From: Acanthosepion esculentum | Lineage: Eukaryota; Mollusca; Cephalopoda; Sepiida; Sepiidae | Assembly (NCBI GenBank): GCA_964036315.1 | Contig: OZ038498.1 | Span: 9,199,861 to 9,263,860 of the forward strand | Direction: 5' to 3' | Length of the DNA stretch: 64,000 nt | In this document: one piece after another, positions 10,636 to 22,754 of the stretch | Layout: each line of letters begins with the position of its first letter | Position numbering within the stretch: position 1 is the stretch's first letter | Notes under the pieces: model-generated | Database searches by the model: none | Seen by the model: the letters and a program-made list of their open reading frames with translations, nothing else | Told to the model about the DNA's origin: nothing | Position numbers and translations under genes: made by a program

Positions 10636-11405
10636 CAACATTATGTCTGCTTATTTTTTGAATAATCCATTTATATTCACGGATATTTTTCCGTGAATTA
10701 CTATCAATTCCATACCAACTGATGTATTACGTAAAACCAATATTATATATCAATTCAAATGTCCCTTGGGAGAATGTATCTCTCAAAGAAAAGCAAATAT
10801 ATATGTTGGCTATACTACATTATCAAGACGTCTTACTCTAGATATGTCTGACAATTCATCCATTGCGAGACATTTACAACAACATTCCTGTCTATATTCA
10901 CAGTATAGAAAAATACTGATTGATGATACAACTATCCTACACCAAGAAAAATAGAACATTAAAACAACAAATGCTCGAAGCAATCTACATTAAAAAAAAA
11001 TTTGAAGCCAAAACTATAGAATCAGCTACAAGAAATGTTCCAAAATGCCTATAAAAGAACAGTTTTCACGCGTTAATGCGCGCTCGACTAAGACATTCCA
11101 CCATAAAAGAATTAATTCTATAGTGACTAATTTGTTCATGTTCTAATTAATGCTAAATCATAATTGTCAGCCGCTGCATTTAAACGCAAAAAGAAGAACA
11201 ATCAGTAATGGATAGCTACACATATTTTTGCCTTACCAGTTGCACCCCTGATGGTGACCTCATAAAAAATGAAAAATACTTGGGAAATAAAAATTATTTT
11301 CACTCTTACAGTGCATTTCATGCATCATTTGATTGTGTTACACGGAAAATATCCGTGAATCTGGATGGATTATGCTAAAAATAAGCAATGTTTGTAATTT
11401 ATTTA
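10633..11405 (+). mobile_element. PLE fragment with GIY-YIG end and inverted termini
   Basis: 10735-11055 encodes FKCPLGECISQ, NIYVGYTTLSRRLTLDMSDNSSI and RHLQQH, the same GIY-YIG nuclease region as the large PLE at 41.2-41.5 kb, with a frameshift near 10950. Sequences 10633-10695 and 11343-11405 are inverted repeats (both contain TTCACGGATATTTT-type blocks). The reverse transcriptase is missing. It lies in lipase intron 1. Confidence 0.75.
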
Positions 11406-11454
11406 ATCAGACATGCCTAAAAGAATTTGCTGCCTAAATACGCACACACACGTA

Positions 11455-11586
<132 letters not shown>

Positions 11587-12051
11587 ATGGTAATCCGTAT
11601 GGAATTTCCAGGAGGATACAGATTCAGGCTGAGCACTATGTAAAAAGACAGAGCAAAATTATTATTAATTAAAGAATATCAAACACTTAAATGAATTAAA
11701 TTTAATTATACAAAAAGCTTATGAAAATTTTGTTTGCTAATTTCAAAATCTTCAAAAATGTTCTCTTTTAGTATTATTTTCAAATAATTTGTTGAATGAA
11801 ATATATCAGCACTGAAATTTGGCCGTTGACAGGACGAGACGGAATTGTTACCAATTCACACCGAACTAACTGCACTGTAAGCCCTTCCTCGATCCTCAAA
11901 TAACATACTGAGGTCAGTATATAAAAATAAGTCAACACTCTATGTCTTTTTCTCACTCTATAATTAAGATAGCAATATCTCTTGATTTTAACCCGGTATA
12001 TTCTTTTCCATTTCATTTATGATTGGTTTGTAGGTCTTGAAGATTGAGAGC

Positions 12052-12055
<4 letters not shown>

Positions 12056-12132
<77 letters not shown>
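12056..12132. repeat. (TA)n microsatellite
   Basis: About 38 TA units inside lipase intron 1. Confidence 0.95.
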
Positions 12133-12135
<3 letters not shown>

Positions 12136-13600
12136 TTTATAACAAACAAAATGGTCGACCTATATATTATTAGATTATATGGCTTTAAGTCAAGTATATT
12201 TATATTGTTCAATATAAAAATTAGAGCGTTAATAGTAATAAATAAAATGAAATGTTCATTTATCTTGTCCCTACGCGAAGTTTTGAGGGGATTGCATTCA
12301 CTCGTCCGGTGACATTATTAAAATTTCAGAGTAGGGAAAATATAAGTAATATATATAGTTTGTGAGTTCCATGCTTCTTTTATATATTGATAATAAATCC
12401 TTTTGGAACTGTCAGTTTCTATGATAGAAACAATACGAATGCAACAATAACTTTTATTTATAAATAAGGATAAAATATAATATCGATGGATAAATTTGAT
12501 TATTTGACATGATAATATGGGCCGCTTGAAATGATATAACTGCCAGGCATTATTCTTTCGAATCTATTAACATTTCTACTGTTTCGACTATAACTTTACT
12601 TACTGTTTGGATTGTTTTGCATAAATGTTCTTTGCTTGGATATTGTTTTTCATTCTACTATACATTTGTTTAAGATAGACCAAAGGTTTTCTATTGAAAT
12701 AATATCTAGAAAGGTATGTAGTTATTCCATTATTTACAGTCTTTGGAACCTTTTTGGGGTGACAATTTGAAAAATGGGAAGTAACATTGATTGCTTATAC
12801 TCTTTAGGTTGGATCTTCTTGGCTTTGACCAGGATCAAGTTTTGTCAAAAACTTACTGTATTTATCTTCAAACTATTATTCAATTTGAAGAAACCTATAA
12901 TTGTAGCACAAACAAGCCAAAACCATTATCCCCACCATTATCGTCTTTTAATTCATATTAATGGCAGCCCAGCATAAATCTGTAAGGATCAAATATATTA
13001 AAGCTGAGATAGAACACAAAAATAATAAGTATAGATTATACAGAAATTGAGATGAGGTCCACATTCGTATAATAGGCGAATGCAGAAAGCTTACAAAAGT
13101 AAACATGACTGGGTAGGAAATTTGATCGACTGAGAACTGTGCAAATTACAGAACTTTGACTATGCAAAATAGAATATGCACAAGTCAGAATCTCTAGTGC
13201 TTTGATATTCAAATAGATCATTCCATTCGGAGCAGGAACCATATTTAGAACTTCTGAAGAAGGGGAAGAAGAAAAATAGCCAGACAATAGATACCGCCAT
13301 TAGAATAGGTCACAGAATAAAAAAAGGAAAAAAACTTTAAAAGTTTTCAAATATATATCTGGGTCTTACTAGAGACCTGTGAAAATCATTAAACCTGAAA
13401 GTAACAGTTGTACACGTCGACGTTAGCATGGCTGAAGCGGTCCAGAAGGACGCTGTAAATATATTTGAAGATCTAGACATCCGAAATAGATTAGAAAATG
13501 TCTTGATGATAGAATCGATCGAATCAGCTAAGAGGGAGAATGGGATGTTGGCGTAGGGAAGTCATTTGATCTTTAGTGAAAGCCAACACTACTGATGTGT
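12133..13600. other. Lipase intron 1, proximal part; nothing recognised
   Basis: AT-rich single-copy-looking DNA without a supportable exon or TE domain. Confidence 0.5.
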
Positions 13601-13615
13601 AAATTAAACAACAAC

Positions 13616-13618
13616 AAC

Positions 13619-13672
<54 letters not shown>
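13616..13672. repeat. (AAT)n microsatellite
   Basis: ATA trinucleotide tract just inside the 5' end of lipase intron 1, about 20 bp from the exon 1 donor. Confidence 0.95.
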
Positions 13673-13673
<1 letters not shown>

Positions 13674-13693
13674 GATAAATATAGTGTGCTTAC

Positions 13694-13843
13694 GGCTTTC
13701 ATATTAATATCCGGATCATTGCTACCAAACCAGCCGTATTTGCTGAGTTTTTTAATGTCTGTAGTTCCGGCTGTCCTCGCGACGACCCTGTCCTGAACGT
13801 AAAGACACACGATCAGCAAAGACAGACTGATAGCAAATCGCAT
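13694..13843 (-). CDS. Acid lipase-like gene, exon 1 (signal peptide)
   Basis: The ATG is at 13843-13841 on the minus strand; a longer frame exists only by starting at a TTG upstream. The exon encodes 50 residues beginning MRFAISLSLLIVCLY, a hydrophobic signal peptide with likely cleavage after VVA (about residue 22), and ends NDPDINMKA. The donor is GTAAGC directly after a complete codon (phase 0), matching the phase-0 acceptor of exon 2 at 6330. Acid lipases carry a DPE.NMN motif just before the region encoded here by exon 2. I first considered a matrix metalloprotease prodomain (SKYGWF), but the exon 2 match is far better. Confidence 0.75.
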
Positions 13844-13925
13844 TGCTGATGCCAATTAGTAATCAGACAAACGGTTATGCTTCTTAGCCGAATGTTTAAT
13901 GCGTTCCATATTGCTGACGCGACCT

Positions 13926-13932
13926 ACTTATA
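13926..13932 (-). promoter_or_regulatory. TATA box of the lipase gene
   Basis: Minus-strand TATAAGT lies about 83 bp upstream of the exon 1 ATG, predicting a start site near 13900 and a 5' UTR of roughly 55 nt. Confidence 0.5.
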
Positions 13933-14221
13933 CAGCGAAGACACATTGGGAGTAATGACATATGTTATTCAAAGCTTTATCATAAATCATTGTGAATCAG
14001 ATCAGCTGTGATTTGGAAATTCTTGAATGAGATAAGAAATGGAACGAAAGAACTGTAAAAACAAATGTTAATAACATTGACTGTTAGTTTAGGCAATGTA
14101 AAAGACGTCAAAATAAATTTATCAAATGATAAGTATATCGAAGAAAACTGGTTTAATAGTTCCGTGACACAATTGCCAGGAGTAAGAAACAAGTCAACAT
14201 TTTGAAAAATGTTTATAAAAT

Positions 14222-14226
<5 letters not shown>

Positions 14227-14271
<45 letters not shown>

Positions 14272-14509
14272 GCAGCATATATTTTATATTATAAAAACAT
14301 AATCATACATTGAATAAATTAGCAATATTAATGCAATTAATGGCGAAATCTCTTCGCTAATAGACTTAATATAAGAATTAAACTACTATATGAATAAAAT
14401 TGTTGTCAGTAGTTTAATGCTTATATTAAGTCTATTAGCGAAGAGATTTCGCCATTAATTGCATTAATATTGCTAATTTATTAAATGTATGATTATCTCT
14501 TTATAATAT
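14227..14509. mobile_element. Fold-back element with (TA)n edges
   Basis: Arms 14287-14388 and 14409-14509 are almost perfect reverse complements around a 20-bp centre, with TA tracts at 14227-14269 and 14508-14526. Each arm includes a GCGAAGAGATTTCGC hairpin in the position where the other families carry the hammerhead, but the CTGANGA and GAAA bases are absent. Confidence 0.7.
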
Positions 14510-14775
14510 ATATATATATATATATAGCGGCGAAATGTATAGTTAGATGTTTTTTCGAAACATTATAATTTCATTATTTTTTTTACAACTGTCAATAATT
14601 TATAACTTTTCAGGATCGTATGACCAAATTTATAAGATACTGTCAATACGGAGAAAACATGGATAAAAAAAACAAATCTTTTATTTATTTTCTACTCATT
14701 GTGAAATTTTTCGATCTCTCGACTCGCACACTTGAAGCAAAAAGCATAAAATGATAAACGACTTTTTAAAAGGTT

Positions 14776-15057
14776 AGTGACCCAAATGTCTTTCTTGAAT
14801 TCAACTCAGTTCAAGAAAGACATTTGGGTCACTAACAAAGAAAAAGAGAATGTCTCATATCGGGAATATTTAACATCGAAAAACATAAAGGAAAAAAAAT
14901 AATTATTTATTAGACCAGAAACACGTGTAACATAATTATAGAAAATAAAGCATAATATTTTTTTTAAAATCCACATTAGAACCAAAAACGTTTGCGGTTT
15001 CTCTCTTCTTTTTAATATACACACTTTTCTTTCGTTGGAACTAATATAACCTCTTCC

Positions 15058-15062
<5 letters not shown>
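14776..15062 (+). mobile_element. Third copy of the element B arm
   Basis: Contains a small fold-back (GTGACCCAAATGTCTTTCTT at 14778-14797 against its complement near 14813-14835), then the B-family arm (AATATTTAACATCGAAAAACATAA, AATAAAGCATAATATT, TTTGCGGTTTCTCTCTT). The hammerhead is deleted to a remnant, CCAGAAACACGTGTAAC near 14917. Confidence 0.65.

Positions 15063-15131
<69 letters not shown>
15061..15131. repeat. (TA)n microsatellite
   Basis: TA tract shared by the B-family arm on its left and the 3' end of the minus-strand PLE on its right. Confidence 0.95.
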
Positions 15132-15132
<1 letters not shown>

Positions 15133-15134
<2 letters not shown>

Positions 15135-15175
15135 GACGCGTTTCGTCCTTCAGAACTTAATCGGACTAAATCTGT
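15133..15175 (-). ncRNA. Decayed hammerhead at the 3' end of a GIY-YIG PLE
   Basis: On the minus strand: GTCC (15166-15163), a 14-nt loop, GGAC (15048-type complement at 15148-15145), GAAA (15144-15141), C, GC, then GTC (15137-15135), immediately before (TA)n. Stem II GTCC/GGAC and GAAAC...GTC fit the hammerhead, but the CTGANGA segment is mutated to CAGATTTA. It lies downstream of the GIY-YIG coding region of the PLE at 15300-16020, tying this motif to PLE 3' ends. Confidence 0.5.
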
Positions 15176-15299
15176 TATGTGTGTTTGGCTGCACATGCGC
15201 ATGACAGAGGGGCTCTGGGAATTTTAGAATTTTTTTATCGAGTAGAATTCATTTAGATCCTTTTTCTTTTATTTCCATCACTTTTGCAAGTAGATATTT

Positions 15300-16020
15300 C
15301 ACACTGTGGTATTGGAATATCTTCCAGGAATGTTTGAAATGTTATAGGCGTCAGGGCGCAAATTTACTGTAGACAACCTTGCGATTAAGGCACTCTCTAG
15401 ACATTTACGTTGTAATGAATTATTTTCACCTTTGATTAGAGTAGCATTTTTATCTTAAATTTGTGGTCAGTCTCGTTACAGCGGGCAACCAATGCATTTG
15501 ACGTATTATTTTATATAATGTCCCTTTTGTGTTCATATAATCTTTTATTTTGATTCATTGACGTTTCTTCTATGTATTTTTGTGACAATTATTATAGGCG
15601 ATCGAGTAAACTCATTCTTCAGGTTTTTGCGTATTGTTTTGTTTCGTATTGACTAAGTCTTTTATTGTTTTGGATGTATTAGTAACAAATTTTATGTTGA
15701 GTTTAGATAAATTCTTTTCGATTGTAGATGTGATAGAATTAGTTGGCGGGATAATATTTTTTTTTTATTCATGACGTTTCACAGGAGGCGATTTTTGTTT
15801 GTTTTGGAACATATTTTTTTTGTTTCGCAATGAATATAAAATAATTGAGGTACTGGAGAAGTTTGAAAGTGATTTCAATGTATTTATCCACTTCGTGTAA
15901 ATAATCCGAGCTGCATATTCTTACTGCACTTAGGTAGAATCCAATGATTATGACGGATTTTATATAATGGACATGCATGTTTTCGTAGATATGATTTTTA
16001 TAAACAGAATAACAGCTAAC
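15300..16020 (-). pseudogene. Penelope-like element, GIY-YIG C-terminal region
   Basis: Across several frames on the minus strand: FKLLQYLNYFIFIAKQK (about 15850), PPVKRHE, LNIKFVTNTSKTIKDL, a tail with RLYEHKRDI, TSNALVARCNETDHKFKI, CLESALIARLSTVNLRPDAYNISN, then a stop near 15300. This order is that of the linker and GIY-YIG endonuclease of PLEs. Multiple frameshifts make it inactive. The reverse transcriptase is absent upstream. Confidence 0.65.
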
Positions 16021-16440
16021 ATAAAAAAAAGGAAAAAGTCTTTGAGAGCAAGTTAAAGTGTGTCGTCATTATTCTGATGTGCTAGTTGGCAGAATATCAT
16101 ATTGCTAGATAAAATGTCCCGACGTGGAATTGTTTGGCCGTTTCTTTCTCCTCGTTGATTTTAATTTTATTGAAAGCAAGTACCCCAAGCCCACTGTTGG
16201 TGGGGGGGGAATGCCAGTTGACCCCCCCTCAAGCTCTGCGTTCATTGAAACAAGGAGCTTGGCGATAAAGGTAAGCCGAACAATCACTAGTGACCATGAG
16301 AATGAAAGCGGACGACCATGAACACTTGCTGCCATGAGTGGGTTGGCGTTTATGCCATATCCACAAAGATGGCTAACCATATTTTTTTAATTTCTTTTTT
16401 AGTATAGGACAATGGAACTTATACTAAGTTAAAACTTAGT
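16021..16440. other. Unrecognised, possible old repeat
   Basis: A fairly GC-rich stretch at 16130-16380 is open on both strands (91 and 65 codons) and holds G8 and C7 runs. I could not match either product to a family. Confidence 0.4.
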
Positions 16441-16685
16441 GTTGTGAATGGGCAAAATACAAATAAAATGCCTTTTCTATCCCCCAGTACATACATCTAG
16501 TGTCAGCCTGGACACTTTGCTAACTACCCCCTCTAATCCTTTTATTGTTTTTGTCGTTCTTGTATGTGTTATATGTAATAGGAGTAGGTAGGCATTCCTG
16601 CCGCCCGGTCAACACTCCTCCCACTTCTCTTGGACATGAGTAGAGGCTCACACCTTGTTTCTTGTTTAGGAAGGGGTTCCCGGAA

Positions 16686-16746
<61 letters not shown>

Positions 16747-19035
16747 CTGTACTAGTGCTGCTGTGTTTCTCCCATGATGTGTGCAGTCTGTGGCCTTACC
16801 TCTTCATTCTGAGGGTACACGGTTGACAGTTCCCTGGTTGCTGTTTCCGACTGGTAGTTAGGAGCCCTAACTCTTGCGTAGCGGCTTGAGCGGCCGCTCT
16901 GATCAACAGTTGTATAATAACGGGGTGTCTGTAGTGCCATGTCGCGCATGGAAAGGTGTCCCTGCAGTCACCTCCGGTGGGCAACCTTGAGGCCACATTA
17001 TGATGCAGGCTGTGCCAACTTCTCTCTGCCCACGTCACGGTCGATAAGCGTCTGCATCTTTTACTTCAGGCTTTCTCATCTTCCAACTTCCAACACGATG
17101 ACTAACAAAGATCGAAAAAGTAAACCTAAACCAGCCCTTCAAAAATCACCTAAACCCCTCAACGTTTCGTTCTCCAACATCCGTGGCATTAGAACCAATT
17201 TCTGCAGTGTGGAATCTTTCCTCGCTGCAAACTGCCCGGATATACTGGCTCTGTGTGAGACCAATCTTGACTCGTCTACCCCTTCCTCTGATCTCTTGAT
17301 CCCCGGGTACCTTCCGCTCCTCAGAAAAGACTCTCTAACCCACGTGCATGGCCTTGGTGTCTACGTCAAGGACCATCTCCCTCTGGCTAGAGAGTTGTCT
17401 CTCGAATCGCCGGACCATTCGTACATGTGTCTTCGGCTATGTCTTCTCAATGCTGTAAGCTATCTCTTCTTCCTTTATCGCTCTCCATCCTCTCAAGACT
17501 GCGAAATACTTGCTAGCATTTCTGACAGCATAGACAAGGCTCTCTCTCTCTCCATCCGTTCGCTCACATATTTGTGTTTGGCGATTTTAACGCCCATCAT
17601 AACAAGTGGCTTAAGAATGCTACTACTGACCTCGCATGCATTCATACACTTAATTGTTCAGTCTATCAATCTCTCACGCAGATAGTTGACTTCCCCACGC
17701 GTTTTGCCTACAACCGGGGCGGGCCTCTCTTCTCGATCTATGTTTTACCTTCATCCCCGAGTCTTGTAGTGCCAAGCAGCTCTGCCCTCTTGGTAACTCC
17801 GATCATGCTGTAGTGTCTGTTAACATCTCCTTCAAGCCCACCCTCTGCAAATAGCCTCCTACCACTAGAACCTCGTTCTGTTACTGGGACTCGTTCCGTG
17901 ATTTCCTCCGCGATGTCCCCTGGGATGTTGTCTTTACACTCCCCCTTCAAGAATGTGCTTCTGCGGTCTCATCCTGGGTTAAAGCTGGAATTGACGCTTT
18001 CATCCCCTCAAGGAAATTTAAGGTCAAATCGCGCTCCTCCCCTAGGTTCCCTGCTGCTGCTTGCTCAGTCGCCATTGCCCATAGGAACCACTTCTTCCAC
18101 CTATTTTGTAGCGACATGTCCGACTGCAATAGACGTCTCTTTGCCTCCGCTCGTAACGAGTGTAAGCGTGTCCTTAACGAAGCTAAGTCACTATTTACTG
18201 CTCGGATGAAGGAACGTATTGCATTCGGCTCCAAGGATTATTGGCGTCTCTGCAAGAGCGTACTTAACAAAAGCAAACCCTCTATACATCCTTTGTTCAA
18301 CCAGTTTGAGGTCTTGACCTACTCTGCCGACAACGCTTGAACTGAGGCCCTATTGAGTGAGTTACACATATCCTCGTCATTGGTATTGGGCATTATCTCT
18401 AATTTAGACCCCCACATGGCTAGTGGTGGAGATGGGATACCATTCATTGTCTTGAAGAAATGTGCGCCTGAACTGGTGCCCGCCCTCTCTAAATTATATA
18501 ACTACTGCCTCAAGGAGTCTTGTTTTCCTAACTGCTGGAAGTCCTCATCCATTATTCCTGTCTTTAAGAACTCTGGCGACCCCTCTGACCCTTCTAATTA
18601 CCGTCCTATCAGTCTCCTACCCCTCTTCGGCAAAGTCTTCGAAGCCCTAATCAACGCCGAAGTGGTTAACCACCTTACAACCCATGATCTGCTCTCAGAC
18701 AAACAATATGGATTCAAGCGTCATACGAGGCTGACATCTCGCTCTCACCCTTTCACTGTTGAAACTGTTAAATGTAGCCGTCTCTTCTACTCCAATAGCT
18801 TCATATCTCGCACCTCTCGCCTGTGGAACTCCGGTCCTTATTCCTGTTTCCTTGACAACTATAATCTCCAACTATTCAAATGTAATGTCAATGGACATCT
18901 CCAGTTGTCTTGATCTACCCACTATCCTTGTCCACATTCTTTCCTCTATCACTCATATCTGCTCTCGCAACAAATCTTCTGTAACCCCTTGAGTGCTAGT
19001 GACTACCCGCCTTGCTTGGGGTGAAATGGTTAAAA
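16440..19035 (+). mobile_element. LINE-A, near full length but internally deleted
   Basis: A GC-richer element. The 5' region includes a (TC)n tract (16691-16742). The APE endonuclease starts about 17098 with NVSFSNIRGIRTNF and PDILALCETNLD, continues after a frameshift with GDFNAHHNKW (about 17577) and GNSDHAVVSV (about 17791). The reverse transcriptase N-terminal half follows, with ASGGDGIPFIVLKKCAP and NYRPISLLPLFGKVFE (about 18597), then YGFKR jumps near 18720 to the C-terminal RLWNSGPYSCF region, deleting the catalytic YADD. The 3' tail ends CTTGCTTGGGGTGAAATGG. Jockey/CR1 superfamily by EN-RT layout; no RNase H. Dead as an autonomous element. Confidence 0.85.
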
Positions 19036-19133
19036 GAAATCTTGTGTTATTCTTTATCGTTTGAAACAGAACACCATAATCAGAAAGACTGATTACCTTA
19101 CATCTTATCTTACTGAATTATCCAGACCACCGG

Positions 19134-19490
<357 letters not shown>

Positions 19491-19499
19491 ACATATATT

Positions 19500-19690
19500 T
19501 ATAAATGGAAACTGAGGTCAGCCCCGAGTAACTACAGCCTGTTTCATGTTCAAACAGATTTTCGCAGCACGTTGATGACCTCAGTGTCCACTTTTATATT
19601 TACATAATCTCTATACCCGATGTCGTATTGACCACTTTTGTCCATAAATATGGCACACCTTAAAATTATATTTTTCACCATATATATATA
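19500..19690. mobile_element. Family C fold-back, decayed
   Basis: 19505-19545 resembles the minus strand and 19580-19675 the plus strand of the repeat around 37064-37104 and 53143-53290 (shared: CTGTTTCATG, ACTTTTATATTTACAT, CCATAAATATGGCACACCTTA). The hammerhead is degraded. Confidence 0.5.
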
Positions 19691-19778
19691 TATTCCTATT
19701 GATAAAAACAACACCTTTGTCATCAAGATAAACTTTATCAGATAGTAAACTTGGAGTTATCTAAGGTATGATTTCTGA

Positions 19779-19779
<1 letters not shown>

Positions 19780-19812
<33 letters not shown>

Positions 19813-19855
19813 CTGTGTCTGTGTCTGTGTGTCTGTGTCTGTGTGTGGTTGTGTG
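19780..19855. repeat. (TA)n-(GT)n microsatellite
   Basis: A TA run passes into GT/CTGTGT repeats. Confidence 0.95.
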
Positions 19856-19859
19856 TTCT

Positions 19860-22750
19860 TAAAAATTTCTGAGAAATATTATCAACAATTTAACTCTTCC
19901 CAAAATAATCAAACTCCTGGGAAAATATAAATTTATTTATTTATTTGAAAACTTGCAACCCTCTGCCTCTTACAACCATCTACGATAGACGACATTATCA
20001 TCTAATAAGTTGTTCAGATGCAACTTTAACACTTTAACATAAGCTTTGATTATGAGTCTGATCATGGCGACGCTGTATCTGGTTCAGGATACAAAAATAA
20101 GAACTTTCTGGCAAAAAAGAGGGAGTTGAGAAGAAAACTGGTTCATTAAATCACTTCCGATGAGTTAGAAGAACGGAATTTGTAACTCGCGATCCATTGA
20201 AAAATTACTTTGTGAGACTCCCTGTATAAATATTAGGAAAGTCATCAGACGGCTTAATTTCTACTCTTTCATGCCTCGCCTGAGTGTATAGTGAAGACAT
20301 ATAGGGGGTCAAAAAGAATAATTAACATTTTCAACATTAAGAATACTTTAAACCTCGAAATACTTTGTGGCCAAATAACGACCCCAGGAAACATTCAAAA
20401 CTTAGTACACACAATTTTGAACATTTTAAACAAACCACCACACAGTTTGCTTTTTTTTCTTTAGGATACAAGAGAACTCGATCCTTGAAACCATAATTTT
20501 ACAAGGTTTATCTGCGTCAAGAACGACTACTTTCAATCAGCACTTATTCTATAACGACCTATCGGCCCTTGACAGGTTAGAATATTAATAATGTGAAATG
20601 TCGATGTATTCCTCTATCAAGGACATTTTTAGAAACTTCATCAACTAATTTGATTTCCACATTTTTCTCTCTCTAATTGTTTTAGCCGATACACTTTTAC
20701 TCTCTTTTCATATAAATTATCATATTTTTCTTTTCACGTGAATTATTATTGTAAACAAATTCTTTCTGCTTCAATTTAACACTAAGTAAGGGTATCGGGT
20801 TACCTCCTAATTTTTGAAACCGCTAATAGGAGACGCTCTCAGGACTATAAATAGGTAGTGACATTCTCTTTTTTCATTTTTCACTCAGGGACTTCAGGAT
20901 GTAGGTCGATTGAAATCAACGCTTTCGCACTGGGGCACGCACGTACGCACCTTTCACTTTATTTTCTCTAGGATTTTCTACACCAAACTACATACACAGA
21001 AACAATTCCCTAGTTTAAATGTTTTCTTTATTCATGTTTATTGTTCAATAACACCCAACAATATTCTATTGTTTGTGTATACCCTTGTTTTCTTAATACA
21101 TATATTATCATTTGTTTCTATATTGATTCTTATCGGCTCTTTATTATTTATTTTCGTGGACTCACATCCCGAGTCTGCCATGTTTGTTGTGGGTATTTAT
21201 CTTTAAACGCATACACACAGCCCGCAACAAGTGGTTCTTTTTGTTGTGCGTATAATGAGTTAGGCACCAGTTCGTTTTTTTCTATATGAGAAAAAATCCC
21301 TTTACATTCTGAATTCAGTATTAATGTTATTCAAACGAAGAAACAATTTTTATTTATAGAAGAAAACTGTATTTTTCATTTAATAATTTTATTATTTTAT
21401 TTGATTTCTGTTAACAGTCGCTAAATAGACTTTATTTTCATTTGGGATGATGTTCATCATTAAAATGTACGGAAGGTCGACTGAGAAGAAAACAAACAGT
21501 CCCGTTGAATTGTAAGCACTCGATTATTTCAATTTGTTCTTCCGATAGTAGCATCTCGTATATTCTTATTAGATGCGTAGGCAATATTGTATTTGTTGTG
21601 GTTGGAAAATGATTTATCATTCGGTGGCAGTCCAGTTTTTGTTTTCAACTTTTATTAACTGAAGATCGAAAATAACCACAGCCAATTTTCAAAAATATTT
21701 ACAATATATATATTTATTTAAAACTTCAGTCACGCGATGACAAGTATGAAAGAGAAAAATGTTCTTTTAAAACAAAAGCTTTTTCAAACGTATTATCTAC
21801 TTAATACGAAAAGGTTAATTCCGCTTTTCTTGTTAGTTGCCTTTCGCAACAAAATCCATCTACTCGCCCACGCATGCGCAACGCGAGAAGCACGCGTATA
21901 TTTAATATGGATAGATATTAGATTTTGAAAATGTACTTCCACTTTTAAATCCCTTGAAGTTTCTTTAGAGTCGGAATATTTTTTGTGCCTTTTGCTATAA
22001 AACAAGCTCAACAGATAGGCGTAAGTCTATCTGTTGAGCATCTTTCATTGCCCAGGCTGTGAATTTGTGCTTTTTTTCTAATGTCATTCTTTTCTCTTTA
22101 TCTGCATGCGTTAACAGATCACGTGGGTGGCTGTTAAGGCAACGACGACGCTGCAACCAGCTCGATCTATTACGTCTGTGCTGTGCCGTTACATCGGCGA
22201 ACTATTTACATTCTACTAGAAAATGGAAATGGATGTTGATTTAAGAAGGAATAGAATAGCAGTTGATTTAAATATTCATATTTTGCCGGAGTTTAAATAT
22301 CAAAATATGAATGGCTTCTAGGATGTTTCACTTTTTTCTACTATTGATATTTCTAGCGTTATCGTTAAAAATTGTTTCATTAAATAGCTTTTCATGTATA
22401 TTAGCGAGAGTTGGATGTTGCACCATTTTCTTGCATAAATTGTTAGTTTGAAACTGGTGATAATGACCGTTTCTTCAATGTATAATATTTTACAAGTCGA
22501 CAATTTATGCATTAGCATGAAAATATGACAGTGTAAGAATCCTTCTACTCGGTTTTTTTTAATGTTAAAATTTGAAATGTCGGGATTGGATACAATAACA
22601 AAATATCGTTACAGGGTCGCTCGTAATTTGACCGTCTAGAATAATCACACGATTTTCATTGAAGGAATAAAATTCAGTGGAAAAAACAACGTAGTTTGAA
22701 CAAATAAACATTAATTTAATATAGCGACAAGAATACAAGCAGTTACTGAT
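19860..22750. other. Largely unrecognised AT-rich DNA
   Basis: No TE domain or supportable exon. A TATA-like CTATAAATAGG at 20842-20852 followed by pyrimidine-rich DNA could be a promoter or LTR relic, but no ends were found. A 98-codon frame at 20910 is low complexity and has no family resemblance. Confidence 0.45.
22006..22039. repeat. Perfect 13-bp hairpin
   Basis: GCTCAACAGATAG (22006-22018) and CTATCTGTTGAGC (22027-22039) pair perfectly around an 8-nt loop. No gene abuts it; function unknown. Confidence 0.7.
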
Positions 22751-22754
22751 AGAT

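Noticed and set aside
13694..13843. Matrix metalloprotease signal peptide and prodomain start (SKYGWF)
   Set aside because: The acid lipase reading explains this exon better: phase and family spacing join it exactly to the lipase exon at 6132-6330.
20910..21206. 98-codon frame as a membrane protein gene
   Set aside because: Hydrophobic only because of T-rich DNA; no homology, splice sites or neighbours support it.
20780..21232. LTR with TATA box at about 20842
   Set aside because: No TG...CA ends with matching target duplication could be found, unlike the clear solo LTR at 56782-57105.
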